Below are positions 53,733-62,973 of a stretch of 64,000 bases of DNA, piece by piece. Numbering within the stretch: position 1 is the first letter of the stretch; each line of letters opens with the position of its first letter. Source of the DNA: Chlorobiota bacterium. Lineage in GTDB: Bacteria > Bacteroidota > Ignavibacteria > OLB7. The position numbers were made by a program, and so were the translations under genes. The notes under the pieces were generated by a model. The model was given only the letters and a program-made list of their open reading frames with translations. It made no database searches and was not told the origin of the DNA. The stretch lies in assembly GCA_028287785.1 (NCBI GenBank), contig JAQBOZ010000019.1:62001-126000 (forward strand), in the 5' to 3' direction.

Positions 53733-54635
53733 ATGGATACTTCTTCCCCACTTCGCAAGCGGATGGCAGCCTACGTCCGCGATCTCCAGGATAGAATCTG
53801 CGGCGCAATCGAAACGCTGGACGGCACGGCGCGTTTCCGCGAGGACCGTTGGGAGCGACCCGGCGGCGGCGGCGGGCTTGCGCGGGTGATCACCGATGGC
53901 GGGGTGTTCGAAAAAGGGGGCGTAAATACTTCGGAAGTTCACGGTGAACTCCCCGCGAAGCTGGCGGAAAGGATGGGCGTGGAGCGCGCCGAATTCTTCG
54001 CCACCGGAGTCTCGCTGGTGCTGCACCCGGCATCACCCCGCATCCCGACCGTTCACGCAAATTTCCGCTACTTCGAGCAGTCGAACGGCGATGCCTGGTT
54101 CGGCGGCGGCGCAGATCTTACGCCGTATATCGCCGATGAGGCGGACGGAACGCATTTCCATCGAACGCTGAAAAATGCAGGCGATCCGTTCGGAGCGGAA
54201 CTCTACCCGAAATTCAAGAAATGGTGCGACGAATATTTCTTTATCAAACATCGCGGCGAATCGCGCGGTGTTGGCGGGGTCTTCTACGATTATCTGCGCG
54301 GAACGCCGGAGGAAATGGAGCGCCATTTTGCTTTTCAGCAGTCGATGGGGAACGCCTTTATCCCCGCCTATATCCCAATTGCCGAGCGCCACAGGGATGA
54401 GCGGTTCAGCGATCGCGAAAAGAAATTTCAGCTTCTCCGTCGTGGCCGCTATGTGGAATTCAATCTTGTCTACGACCGCGGGACCACGTTCGGGCTGGAA
54501 ACGCAGGGTCGCACCGAGAGCATCCTGATGAGCCTTCCGCCGGTGGTCAATTTCGATTACGACGCGCCGATGGAGACAACGGATTCCGAGAAGTTGCTGA
54601 CATCGTGGCTTCGCCAGCCGCGCGAATGGGCATGA
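53733..54635 (+). CDS. hemF: Oxygen-dependent coproporphyrinogen III oxidase
   Basis: This 300-residue protein (E. coli HemF is 299) converts coproporphyrinogen III to protoporphyrinogen IX by two oxidative decarboxylations using O2. Conserved blocks: RFREDRWERPGGGGGLARVI near 29-48, KGGVNTSEVHGELP near 61, PTVHANFRYFE, WFGGGADLTPY near 120-130, and the C-terminal YVEFNLVYDRGTTFGL with GRTESILMSLPP near 255. Cytosolic, haem pathway. It agrees with an aerobic lifestyle and a cytochrome oxidase. Confidence 0.96.
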   Translation: MDTSSPLRKRMAAYVRDLQDRICGAIETLDGTARFREDRWERPGGGGGLARVITDGGVFEKGGVNTSEVHGELPAKLAERMGVERAEFFATGVSLVLHPASPRIPTVHANFRYFEQSNGDAWFGGGADLTPYIADEADGTHFHRTLKNAGDPFGAELYPKFKKWCDEYFFIKHRGESRGVGGVFYDYLRGTPEEMERHFAFQQSMGNAFIPAYIPIAERHRDERFSDREKKFQLLRRGRYVEFNLVYDRGTTFGLETQGRTESILMSLPPVVNFDYDAPMETTDSEKLLTSWLRQPREWA

Positions 54636-54675
54636 TCTTCGGCGGAGCAGACACTTTTCTCCCCTATTTTCCGAA

Positions 54676-55371
54676 ATGAATCAAACCGATCCGATTCTCT
54701 GGCTCCAGTTGCAGGAGCAGATCGTGGCATGCGAGCGCTGCCCCAGGTTGCGCGCATATTGCGCCGAAATTGCGCGGATAAAACGGGCGGCATATCGCGA
54801 CTGGGAGTACTGGGGAAAACCTGTGCCGAATTTCGGCGATCCAAACGGTCGTCTGATGCTGGTCGGGCTGGCGCCGGGAGCGCACGGCTCCAACAGGACA
54901 GGACGGATGTTCACCGGCGACCGCTCCGGGGTATTTCTTTTCCGCGCGCTTTACGAGACGGGATTTGCCAGCCAGCCGGAGGGGGATCGCCCGGACGACG
55001 GGCTCCGTCTCCACGATCTCTGCATCACCGCCACAAACCACTGCGCCCCGCCGGACAACATGCCGAACGCGGATGAGATCGCGAACTGTTCGGAATATCT
55101 TGTCCGCACATTTGCGCTGATGCCGAATCTTCAGGGGGTTGTGGCGCTGGGGAAAATCGGGTTCGATTCGGTGGTGCGGTTTTATCTGGAACAGGGCTGG
55201 ATAGAGACAAAGCGCGGGCTGAAGTTCGCGCACGGCGCGCTCTATACATTCGAGCGGGCGCCATTTATCCTCTGCACCTATCATCCCAGCCAGCAGAATA
55301 CATTTACGGGGCGTCTGACAATGGAGATGTTCCTGGCGATATTCCGTCAGGCGGCCGGGATGCTGCGATAA
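54676..55371 (+). CDS. Uracil-DNA glycosylase, family 5 (UdgB) type
   Basis: 231 residues. The Fe-S cluster-type cysteines start with CERCPRLRAYC near 20-30. Motif A GLAPGAHGSNRTGRMFTGDRSG-like sequence (starts near 64) has Ala instead of the acidic residue used by family 1 and 4 enzymes, as in family 5. The closing motif HPSQQNTFTGRL near 206 completes the fold. It removes uracil and some other deaminated bases from DNA. The start lies 40 bases after hemF; the two may share a transcript. Confidence 0.92.
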   Translation: MNQTDPILWLQLQEQIVACERCPRLRAYCAEIARIKRAAYRDWEYWGKPVPNFGDPNGRLMLVGLAPGAHGSNRTGRMFTGDRSGVFLFRALYETGFASQPEGDRPDDGLRLHDLCITATNHCAPPDNMPNADEIANCSEYLVRTFALMPNLQGVVALGKIGFDSVVRFYLEQGWIETKRGLKFAHGALYTFERAPFILCTYHPSQQNTFTGRLTMEMFLAIFRQAAGMLR

Positions 55372-55403
55372 TTGGGATCATCGAAATTTACCACGGGAGT
55401 ATA

Positions 55404-56024
55404 ATGACATCCGCAACCGATCGCCGGTTCGATATCATCGTGTTTGATCTGGGAGGCGTGCTTATCGAGCTGACCGGCGTTCAGCGGATGCTGGAATGGC
55501 TGGAGGATGGGACATCCGCCGATGAATTATGGACACGATGGCTTGCATCGGAAAGCGTCAGGGGATTCGAGTGCGGTCGAATGAACGCCGATCAGTTTGC
55601 CGAGGCGTTTCTGGCGGAGTTCGGGATTCCGGTGAGCGCCGGGCAATTTCTCGCCGAGTTTACCTCATGGCCCAAAGCCCCCTACGATGGCGCGGGCGAT
55701 CTGCTCCGCGAGCTTGCGAAAAACCATACCGTGGCATGTCTCAGCAACACAAACGCCCTCCACTGGTCACGCATCGACCGGGAGATGGGGCTTCTCCCCC
55801 ATTTCACTCATCATTTCGCATCGCATCTTGTGGGAATGCTGAAGCCTGATCGCGAGATATTTGAACACATGGTGGAACAGCTTAGATGCCCGCCGGATCG
55901 CATTCTTTTTCTCGATGACAATCTGTTGAATGTGGAAGGGGCACGCGCCGTCGGGATATCCGCCCATGAGGTAAAGGGATTGACCGGCGCGATTGAAAAG
56001 CTGGCGGAGCTGGGGGTGAAATAA
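55404..56024 (+). CDS. HAD-IA family hydrolase
   Basis: This 206-residue phosphatase-like protein has motif I VFDLGGVLIEL near 12-22 (first Asp present; the second position is Gly, as in YihX-like enzymes), motif II CLSNTNALHW near 110, the motif III Lys in GMLKPDREIFEHM, and LFLDDNLLNVEGARAVG near 169. A helical cap lies between. The substrate is unknown. It lies 32 bases after the uracil glycosylase and could be in the same operon. Confidence 0.88.
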   Translation: MTSATDRRFDIIVFDLGGVLIELTGVQRMLEWLEDGTSADELWTRWLASESVRGFECGRMNADQFAEAFLAEFGIPVSAGQFLAEFTSWPKAPYDGAGDLLRELAKNHTVACLSNTNALHWSRIDREMGLLPHFTHHFASHLVGMLKPDREIFEHMVEQLRCPPDRILFLDDNLLNVEGARAVGISAHEVKGLTGAIEKLAELGVK

Positions 56025-56292
56025 CGGCGGGAGGCTTGCGCGCCGTTTATTGAATTTTTTATCACCGCATAATCCACTGCTCCCCGGCTTCGCATGGCCG
56101 CTACGGCTTATACGCCTGAAAATTCACCACGGAACCTTCAACGATTCCCGTCGCGATATCCCGCGCTTATTCATCATGGCAGGGCTGCGGTCAATGTTTC
56201 CCCGCATCGGGGAAAATTCCATTGTGACGGGATTGTTGATTTTCGATACCATGATAATGCCCGCGAATTCCGCCGTCACTGGTTTTCCGCGA
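56025..56292. other. Intergenic stretch between convergent genes
   Basis: About 270 bases between the HAD gene and mobA, whose stops face each other. A weak inverted repeat (CCCGCATCGGGG near 56200) is present. No protein-like frame: the ORF at 56050 is the shadow of mobA. Confidence 0.5.
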
Positions 56293-56907
56293 TCATGCGC
56301 GTTGCGCCTTATCGGACACATCCCCCACGACCTCCTCCAGCTCCCCCGGCGTGTTGATATTCCGGAGCAGCCGCGCAATGGAATCCGGCGCATCGACGCG
56401 CATGAAATCCCCCGACTCGATCAGCGCCCACAACGCCAGACGATTCTCCGCCAGCAGCTTCTCCGCCAGCGGCAGCGCGGCTGGCCGATAGATCGCAAAC
56501 AGCGGCTCCATCCTTCCACCGTTCATCACCACCAGACCGTCGCGTGCTTCCGGCTCGACTGGAAGGTTCATCAGCCATGAAATCGCCCCGGTGGTTATCA
56601 ACGGCATATCGGCGGCAAGGACGATGATCGGAGAAGCGGCGTATGCCAGCGCGGCGACGATTCCGGCGAGCGGCCCGGAACCCGAAACGGCGTCGGGGAT
56701 GAACTCCACAGTATCGATCGCCCACGCATCGGGACGCGCGCGGCCGGCAACGAGCACGCGGCGGCCGGTCGCCAGGGCGGCGCTGACCACATGCTCGAGC
56801 ATCGTGGCGCCGTCGATGACGATCGCGGTTTTATCGCGCCCCATGCGCCTTCCACGTCCGCCGGCCATGATCGCGATTGCGGCCGGCCGCGTCGCGAAAT
56901 CACTCAT
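56293..56907 (-). CDS. mobA: Molybdenum cofactor guanylyltransferase MobA-like protein
   Basis: 204 residues from the ATG at 56907 (MSDFATRPAA), with 8 bases overlap into the upstream gene. The nucleotidyltransferase signature AIMAGGRGRRMGRDKT near 12-27 and PLAGIVAAL near 75 and LAADMPLI near 95 fit the MobA/IspD-like fold. MobA adds GMP to the molybdopterin cofactor. No other moa/moe genes are in the window, so a different nucleotidyl transfer reaction cannot be excluded. Confidence 0.85.
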   Translation of the reverse strand: MSDFATRPAAIAIMAGGRGRRMGRDKTAIVIDGATMLEHVVSAALATGRRVLVAGRARPDAWAIDTVEFIPDAVSGSGPLAGIVAALAYAASPIIVLAADMPLITTGAISWLMNLPVEPEARDGLVVMNGGRMEPLFAIYRPAALPLAEKLLAENRLALWALIESGDFMRVDAPDSIARLLRNINTPGELEEVVGDVSDKAQRA

Positions 56908-57226
56908 CCTGCTTGTCGATCGTATCATGAATCCAGGAATAGACGGCGACGGTGGATGGCATGCCGAGCGTTCCGGCGGCGAGCGCGACGACCTGCTCCA
57001 TCTCCTCGGCCGTGATCCCCATCGCCAGCCCTTTCCGCGCCGACGAGTGGACGGCCCCTTCCCGCATGGCTCCGATGGCGACCGCCAGCTTGATCAGACG
57101 GCGGGTTCGTTCGTCGAGCGGCCCCTGTTCGCCGGCATCGTTGATCGACCGCCACGCCTTTTCAAGCTCGGGATAACGCGCCACGAACTTCAGGTAGGTC
57201 TTCGGAGGTTTGGGCATTCTGCTCAT
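56900..57226 (-). CDS. Carboxymuconolactone decarboxylase-family protein without the Cys pair
   Basis: 108 residues from the ATG at 57226 (MSRMPKPPKTYLKF), a small all-helical AhpD/CMD-like protein. The family core EKAWRSINDAGEQGPLDERTRRL and MREGAVHSSARKGLAMGITAEEMEQVV is clear. The site that holds CxxC in AhpD-type peroxidase partners reads GAVHSS, so thiol redox activity is unlikely. It could be a true decarboxylase-like fold or a structural protein. Its stop overlaps mobA, suggesting coupled translation. Confidence 0.85.
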   Translation of the reverse strand: MSRMPKPPKTYLKFVARYPELEKAWRSINDAGEQGPLDERTRRLIKLAVAIGAMREGAVHSSARKGLAMGITAEEMEQVVALAAGTLGMPSTVAVYSWIHDTIDKQDE

Positions 57227-57407
57227 CGCGTTCCCGGTTTTGAAATGATTGCTTCGCCTGTCGGGCCAATGTAAGATATCGGCGAATCGAACCAAAAAAC
57301 CGCTTGTGCTATCGGCCTGCCGCCGTAGCTTGCGCCGAGCGATCAGCCCGCCGATCTCCTTACGGCATCCTGCACGCGGGCCGCCGCTTCATTTGCACGA
57401 ATAACCG

Positions 57408-57899
57408 ATGCTTATCTATCTGATGCGTCACGGAATCGCGGAGGAAACTTCTTCGCAGGGGGACGCGGGTCGCGAGCTGACGCAGCAGGGGACGCTCCGC
57501 ACCGCGATGGTGGCGAAGGGCCTTCACAAGGCCGGGCTTACGTTCGACCGGATCATCTCCAGCCCGTATCTCCGGGCGCGGCAGACGGCGGAAATCGTTT
57601 CGAGGATCACCGGTCACGACCAGGAGATCTTGTTCGACCAGCGGCTGCTTCCGCAGGGACGGTACCCGGACGTGAGCGATCTTATCAAGGAGAACAACGA
57701 TATCGGCTCGCTTCTGCTGACCGGGCACGAGCCGAGCATGGGGGGCTTTATCAGCGGCATCTGCGCGGGGGGACAGCTCTCGGTCGACGTGAAGAAGGCA
57801 TCGGTGACGGCGATCGAACTCTACCGGTTCTCGCCTTCGGTGACGGGATCGCTCCTCTGGATGCTGCCGCCGGGAATACTCGAAGGGATATCGCAGTAG
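57408..57899 (+). CDS. sixA: Phosphohistidine phosphatase SixA-like protein
   Basis: This 163-residue phosphoglycerate-mutase fold protein has the RHG motif LMRHGIAEE (His8 nucleophile), SSPYLRARQTAEIV near 51-64 and the second His in LLTGHEPSM near 108. SixA removes phosphate from histidine on HPt domains such as ArcB; the length fits. No HPt protein or kinase is nearby. The gene precedes an amino-acid permease by 81 bases. Confidence 0.88.
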   Translation: MLIYLMRHGIAEETSSQGDAGRELTQQGTLRTAMVAKGLHKAGLTFDRIISSPYLRARQTAEIVSRITGHDQEILFDQRLLPQGRYPDVSDLIKENNDIGSLLLTGHEPSMGGFISGICAGGQLSVDVKKASVTAIELYRFSPSVTGSLLWMLPPGILEGISQ

Positions 57900-57980
57900 G
57901 ACCACCTGACCACAAACGGCGCGGCCGGGGGAAGATGCCCGGCCGTCAACCATCGATAACTGATACCAAACGGACCCACC

Positions 57981-59552
57981 GTGGCACAACAACAGGCTGA
58001 CCACAACGCGGAAGCCCGGCAGTCGAATATAGGACTGCGACCGGCGCTCGGGCTTTTTACGACAACCATGATCGTGGTGGGGGCGGTGATCGGCTCCGGC
58101 ATCTTCCGAAAACCGGGAGGAATGGCGGGAGATCTGGTCGGCGCGGGGCTCGGATCGCCGATGATTCTGCTTGGCGTCTGGGCGCTTGCCGGCATCATCA
58201 CCCTCTTCGGCGCGCTTACCAACGCGGAGGTGGCGGGGATGATCCCCGAGACGGGGGGGCAGTATGTCTACTTCGGCCGGATGTACGGATCGTTCAGCGC
58301 ATATCTCTACGGCTGGGCGGTGTTCGCGGTGATTCAGACCGGCTCGATCGCCAGCATCGCCTACGTCTTTGCCGAGTATTGCAGCAAATTCTTCAACCCG
58401 TTTCATCTGGGCGCCGCGAGCGAGGCGATGACGGTTCACCTCCCCTTTATCGGGGATATTCACCCGCTGGCTGATATAGGCGTCAAGGGAATCGCGGCGG
58501 CGCTGATCATCCTGCTGACGTTCGTCAATTATCTCGGCGTGAAATTCGGCGGCATTGTTCAGAATATTTTCACCGTATCGAAAATCGCCGCGATGCTGAC
58601 GCTGGTGGTGATGGCCTTTCTGGTTCCCGGCGCGGGTTCGGCGGCCAACGCGACGGCCGGCAGCCTGATTCATCCACCGAGCGGCGATGGCGGGATGCTG
58701 GTGAAGGCGCTCGCAATCGCGGCGGCGCTGGGCGGGGCGTTCTGGGCATACGACGGCTGGAACAATGTGACATATATCGCGGGGGAAGTGAAATCGCCGC
58801 AGCGGAATATTCCGCGCGCGCTCATCGTGGGGATGGCGATCATCATCGTGGTGTATCTTCTGATCAACCTGGCCTACTGCTGGGTCCTCCCGATCGACGC
58901 GATGGCCTCGTCGAAGCTGGTGGCCGCCGATACCGCGGAGAAATTCTTCAGCGGCGGCGGCAAGTGGATAGCGGCGGCGGTGCTGGTCTCCACATTCGGA
59001 ACAACCAACGGGACAATCCTTGCCAGCGCCCGCGTCTATTTTTCGATGGCGCGGCATAATGTTTTTCCGAAGTTCCTGGGGAACGCGCATCCGCGCTATC
59101 ATACGCCGGCCGCCTCCCTCTTCGTGCAGTGTGCGTGGAGCGTGCTGCTGCTGTTCAGCGGCACATTCGACACCCTTACCGACACGCTGATCTTCGTGAG
59201 CTGGCTGTTCTACGCGGCCGGAGCGTACGGGCTGTTCGTCCTGCGACGGAAGGAGCCCGGCACGGCGCGCCCCTACAAGGTTCCCGGCTACCCGCTGATC
59301 CCGGCGATCTTCGTCGTCTTCGCGATCATCTATCTGGGGCTGACGGTGTATAACGATATCGACGGATACAACACGGCGGTGGCGGCCGGAAAACCGGCGA
59401 TCATCAACTCGGCGTTCGGGATTTTTCTGGTGCTGCTCGGCATCCCGATCTACCTCTATTACCGGAACCGGAAATCCCAGCCACCGGCGTTTGCGGACAC
59501 GACAGGGGCCGCTACCGGGAAAAACTCCACTGATAATGATTTGATAGCCTGA
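57981..59552 (+). CDS. Amino-acid/polyamine permease (APC superfamily)
   Basis: 523 residues with about twelve membrane helices. The first helix holds MIVVGAVIGSGIFRKPG near 30-46 (APC substrate-binding loop), followed by ALTNAEVAGMIPETGGQYVYF near 75-95. Further points are FWAYDGWNNVTYIAGE near 253 and FASARVYFSMARHN-like SARVYFSMARHNVFPK near 347. It resembles LAT/serine-threonine-type or cationic transporters of Bacteroidota. The substrate is not defined. A terminator follows. Confidence 0.9.
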   Translation: MAQQQADHNAEARQSNIGLRPALGLFTTTMIVVGAVIGSGIFRKPGGMAGDLVGAGLGSPMILLGVWALAGIITLFGALTNAEVAGMIPETGGQYVYFGRMYGSFSAYLYGWAVFAVIQTGSIASIAYVFAEYCSKFFNPFHLGAASEAMTVHLPFIGDIHPLADIGVKGIAAALIILLTFVNYLGVKFGGIVQNIFTVSKIAAMLTLVVMAFLVPGAGSAANATAGSLIHPPSGDGGMLVKALAIAAALGGAFWAYDGWNNVTYIAGEVKSPQRNIPRALIVGMAIIIVVYLLINLAYCWVLPIDAMASSKLVAADTAEKFFSGGGKWIAAAVLVSTFGTTNGTILASARVYFSMARHNVFPKFLGNAHPRYHTPAASLFVQCAWSVLLLFSGTFDTLTDTLIFVSWLFYAAGAYGLFVLRRKEPGTARPYKVPGYPLIPAIFVVFAIIYLGLTVYNDIDGYNTAVAAGKPAIINSAFGIFLVLLGIPIYLYYRNRKSQPPAFADTTGAATGKNSTDNDLIA

Positions 59553-59611
59553 ACAGGGTGATCCCCGATAGCGACCAGCTATCCGCCGATTCATCAGAAC
59601 GCAACCGCATT

Positions 59612-59642
59612 AAAGCGTCATCATTCGATGGCGCTTTTTTTT
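59612..59642 (+). terminator. Intrinsic terminator of the permease gene
   Basis: AAAGCGTCATC pairs with GATGGCGCTTT (one T-G wobble) around an ATTC loop, followed by a run of eight T. It is 60 bases after the stop at 59552. Confidence 0.88.
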
Positions 59643-60281
59643 GTTCGGCCCGGTCTGCGAAGCATGGCAATATGATATCACCAATTCCATCCTCATATCG
59701 TGGGGCCAACCTGACAGTCGATAATATTGATAAATAGCGCATCCGAAGATAAAGGCTACAGACCGACGCCGGATATTCACGGCATGCCCCGAACGGCTCC
59801 ATCGCGGGAGTACACAAAGATGTACTCCCGCGCTGCTCATCGCCACCGTATTTTTGTGGGTTACTCGATCTGTCCATACATCATAATCCCCCGGCTGATG
59901 GAGGAAGTCCGAACGATGTTCTGCAGCAAAAACCTCCGACCCATTACATCAGATGATTCCAACGAATGCACGGCCGCGCGATTGAACATTTCCCTCGTTC
60001 GTGGAGATAATTCCGCGCAGCGCATTGCGGTAAATAATATTATTAATTCGTCCCGATCAATGGTACGATGAATTTCGTGTAGACCTGACTTCTCTTGCCA
60101 CCCAGCTCCCGGCGATGCAAGTGCCAGCAATTTCCATGTCTCGCATGTTTCCGGCGAGCGAATAGTAACAGGAATTTTCCACCGATGGTCTCGCGATATT
60201 TTCATCGCGGCATCACCGGCTGAGAATTTCGGGATTATCCGCCATGCCATTACACTTATCTCAATTCAATGGAGGTTCCCG
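59643..60281. other. Gap with one uncertain ORF
   Basis: About 640 bases. Besides the uncertain ORF at 59861-60250 on the minus strand, I see mixed A/T- and G/C-rich sequence with no repeats of the families found elsewhere. The 3' end should hold the promoter of the T9SS protein gene. Confidence 0.4.
59861..60250 (-). CDS. Uncertain hypothetical ORF
   Basis: 129 codons, divergent from the T9SS protein gene. The translation (MAWRIIPKFSAGDAAMKISRDH to ISRGIMMYGQIE) has a balanced composition without signal peptide or membrane helix. It shows no motif I recognise and no strong ribosome site. It could be real or chance in a gap. Confidence 0.3.
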   Translation of the reverse strand: MAWRIIPKFSAGDAAMKISRDHRWKIPVTIRSPETCETWKLLALASPGAGWQEKSGLHEIHRTIDRDELIILFTAMRCAELSPRTREMFNRAAVHSLESSDVMGRRFLLQNIVRTSSISRGIMMYGQIE

Positions 60282-61694
60282 ATGCGGTTTCCACATTTAC
60301 TGCGGAGCGCGATTCACAGCCATGCCCGCGCATTTTCACTCGCCGTGCTCGGCGTGCTGCTGAGCGCCTCGGCCTCGTTCGCGGCCGGTCATCCCAACAT
60401 CCTGATCAGGGACTGCCCCGCCGATATCGGTGCGGAGCCGAACTCCACGGCGTGCGGCGGCAGTTTCTGGACAAGCTCGGCGATCTGGGTTCGGAACGTG
60501 GCGGACGGGTTGCTCACGCATCAATCGCCGCTTGCCGGGCAGACCAACTATGTCTATGTCAACCTTGAGAATATCGGCACCGGAACACTCAACAACGGCA
60601 CGCTCCATGTGTATTTCGCAAAGGCATCCACGGGGCTTACCTGGCCGACAAGCTGGGTGGCGAATTATCTTCCAAGCTGCCTTGGGCCGGGAACAACGAC
60701 GTATGGTGATGAGATCGGCACATATGCCATAAGCGGTCTTGGAGCGGGGGGCACGATTACCGCCATGATCCCCTGGAGCACAGTCCCGAATCCCGGAGAT
60801 TTCTGCGATCCGGACGCACGGCATTTCTGCCTTCTGGCCCGATTCGAATCGAACGAGGACCCGATGACATTTACCGAGGGTCCTCTGGTGCTGGACAACA
60901 CGAGGAACAACAACAACATCGCCTGGAAGAATTGCTCGATCACGGGTGGAACCGGCCACAAATGCCCGCTCCAGGTCCGCAACCCGGAGAACCAGCTGAT
61001 GACAATGGCGCTTCATCTCGATATCGATCCCGCGGAGATCAACGATCCATTCACGAATCATGGCACCATCCAGATCGACCTTGGACCGGATCTGTTCAGG
61101 GAGTGGACCGACGGCGGACAGCAGGGAACCGGCGTCACGCCCGTCAACCCCAATGATGCCGACAACACCACCGTCAACGTCACCGCGTTGAACGCGCAAA
61201 TCGAAAACATCACCATGAATCCCGGAGAGGAGGCCACCATCCATGTGATCTTCACAATCAATCCGGATCAGAACGTCGGCACGTTCCACTGGGATATCAC
61301 GCAGTATGAGGCGGGATCGGCCGATCCGCTCGGTGGTGAGCAGTATATCATCGATCTGTCGAACGGCGGCGGTGAGGGAGGCGGGAAGCGCGCGGTGACC
61401 GATGGCGTTCTGTCGAGCACGTTCAACCTGGGAGTTCATCCGAACCCATCGGCGGCGATGACCACGATCAGCTATGCCCTCCCGGCCGACAGCAGGGTCG
61501 GCATCACGATCTTCGACGCCAGCGGCCGGCCCGTGACCGAGCTTCTCCCGAAGACCGATATGACCGCGGGAAGCCATCAGATCGTCTGGAACGGTCAGTA
61601 CGCCAACGGAAAGCGGGTTCCAAGCGGCACCTATCTCTGCCGGCTGAGCACCGAAACGGGTTCGACCGAGCAGCAGATCAAGATTACGCGGTAG
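60282..61694 (+). CDS. Secreted protein with FlgD/T9SS-type C-terminal sorting domain
   Basis: This 470-residue protein starts with a signal peptide (LAVLGVLLSASASFAAG), after GGAGG about 11 bases upstream of the ATG. The body has two or three β-sandwich-like parts: NYVYVNLENIGTGTLNNGT near 87-105, a Cys-rich central part (PGDFCDPDARHFCLLA) and an Asn-rich IgG-like segment. The tail is a FlgD Ig-like T9SS sorting domain (GVHPNPSAAMTTISYAL, VGITIFDASGRPVTELL, KRVPSGTYLCRLS). It should be an extracellular or surface protein; binding partner or activity unknown. Confidence 0.82.
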   Translation: MRFPHLLRSAIHSHARAFSLAVLGVLLSASASFAAGHPNILIRDCPADIGAEPNSTACGGSFWTSSAIWVRNVADGLLTHQSPLAGQTNYVYVNLENIGTGTLNNGTLHVYFAKASTGLTWPTSWVANYLPSCLGPGTTTYGDEIGTYAISGLGAGGTITAMIPWSTVPNPGDFCDPDARHFCLLARFESNEDPMTFTEGPLVLDNTRNNNNIAWKNCSITGGTGHKCPLQVRNPENQLMTMALHLDIDPAEINDPFTNHGTIQIDLGPDLFREWTDGGQQGTGVTPVNPNDADNTTVNVTALNAQIENITMNPGEEATIHVIFTINPDQNVGTFHWDITQYEAGSADPLGGEQYIIDLSNGGGEGGGKRAVTDGVLSSTFNLGVHPNPSAAMTTISYALPADSRVGITIFDASGRPVTELLPKTDMTAGSHQIVWNGQYANGKRVPSGTYLCRLSTETGSTEQQIKITR

Positions 61695-61800
61695 CGTTGA
61701 TGGCAGGATGAAAAGAAGGGTACTTATATACTTAGGTCAGTTAGAGGGGCTTAGGATGGAAAATTATTGGATACTCGTGTCGGTTGGGTGTTTTGATAAA

Positions 61801-62598
61801 TCAAACAAGGTCCACAGGCAAGCCAGATCCATTGGTAAAATAAGAAGAGAAGGTAATAGTCAAAACAGGCAACCAAGTTGTGTATTGACAAACATCATTA
61901 ATTAGGCTAATCAACGGATATCCAATAATGGTTTTGTCTAAAGATGCCCCATAAAATGTTCTAGATGGTATAATTACGCCAGCTAATGTTTTATTTACAT
62001 TTTGCTGAAATGTGATCATGTACTGACAATTCACAAATATACCTTTTGGATATCGGTTTAACGGGATATCTGGATGTGTCGCATAAAAATTTTGCACGTG
62101 GCCTAAGCATGTTTCAAGCTGTATTCCATCATAAGCAAATATATATAGTGAAGGATGAGATTTGATAAATTTGTCGAAGCCGTTGTTTGCGAAGTTGACT
62201 TCCAGAACTGCCGGGCTGATCTGCGGGATGCTGGCAAGATTAAGTAGAGAATCTTCCACGGCTGCCTTGTCTAAATAGCTTTTAACGGATATTGCAGCCC
62301 CAACACTCTCAGCAGTCACGAAAGTCCTCTCATTTTCTTCAAACCGTACAGCGATATCACTAGAAACGATAATATCTATTTGTCCAGATTCTTTGCCATC
62401 ACAACCAATGATCTGTCCGCCAATAGAAGCGTTCAATCTTCTGGGCAAATGTTTATTAAGGAACAATTGAACAATGGTTTCTCGATTCGTCCCGATATCA
62501 GGCCGATGTGTTGAGATGCCAGCCACTTCTGCTTGTATAGCGATCTGCTTTGCAAGACTATTGAAATAGCGCTGTATTTTGTTCATGTGATGGAACAT
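61801..62598 (-). CDS. DUF6602-like protein, possible PD-(D/E)XK-type nuclease fold
   Basis: 265 residues, from the ATG at 62598 or 62586, in AT-rich DNA. It includes GTNRETIVQLFLNKHLPRRL near 36-55, SIGGQIIG and SGQIDIIVSS near 70-80 with a conserved Asp, then ESVGAAISVKSYLDKA near 95-110. This arrangement matches my memory of DUF6602 proteins, whose core resembles a restriction-endonuclease fold. The classical E-x-K pair reads SVK here, so cleavage may be lost or the family may use another residue. It opens the foreign-looking island. Confidence 0.65.
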   Translation of the reverse strand: MFHHMNKIQRYFNSLAKQIAIQAEVAGISTHRPDIGTNRETIVQLFLNKHLPRRLNASIGGQIIGCDGKESGQIDIIVSSDIAVRFEENERTFVTAESVGAAISVKSYLDKAAVEDSLLNLASIPQISPAVLEVNFANNGFDKFIKSHPSLYIFAYDGIQLETCLGHVQNFYATHPDIPLNRYPKGIFVNCQYMITFQQNVNKTLAGVIIPSRTFYGASLDKTIIGYPLISLINDVCQYTTWLPVLTITFSSYFTNGSGLPVDLV

Positions 62599-62672
62599 TT
62601 ATAGTGCTGGCGTGCCTACGTCATCCTTACCATCTTTCATCTTAAACAAGATAGGAGTATTGGTAATCTGAA

Positions 62673-62954
62673 TCAATCTTCCGCGACATCCTCAACATTT
62701 TCAATCCCTTCCAAATCCTCCTCAACCTCCCCAGTTCCTTTAACATTTTTCTGAAGGGGTTTGGGAAGGATTGTAGGTTGGTCGGTCAGGCCCTTCTCGG
62801 TCTTGTGGTAGCGAATCTTGATCTCAGGATTTAGGCCGAATGGTCCGGTAGAGGTTTCGGTGATAAAATCCAAGAACGACATCACATGCTTACCCTTGAA
62901 ATTTTCTGCGCTCATGAAATATTTAAAATTGTTTTCGATATATATATCATTCAT
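62673..62954 (-). CDS. Small hypothetical protein with acidic tail
   Basis: 93 residues, AT-rich, no family recognised. The N-terminal part (NDIYIENNFKYFMSAENF, then MSFLDFITETSTGPFGLNPEIKIRY) looks folded. The last 25 residues are very acidic (VEEDLEGIENVEDVAED). It lies upstream of the DUF6602-like gene on the same strand with a 74-base gap. It is divergent from the next gene by only 19 bases, so promoters overlap. Confidence 0.5.
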   Translation of the reverse strand: MNDIYIENNFKYFMSAENFKGKHVMSFLDFITETSTGPFGLNPEIKIRYHKTEKGLTDQPTILPKPLQKNVKGTGEVEEDLEGIENVEDVAED

Positions 62955-62973
62955 ATCAAAATTTCAATATTAA

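Noticed and set aside
57360-59594. 744-codon minus-strand ORF
   Set aside because: Antisense to sixA and the permease. His/Arg/Asp-rich without domains.
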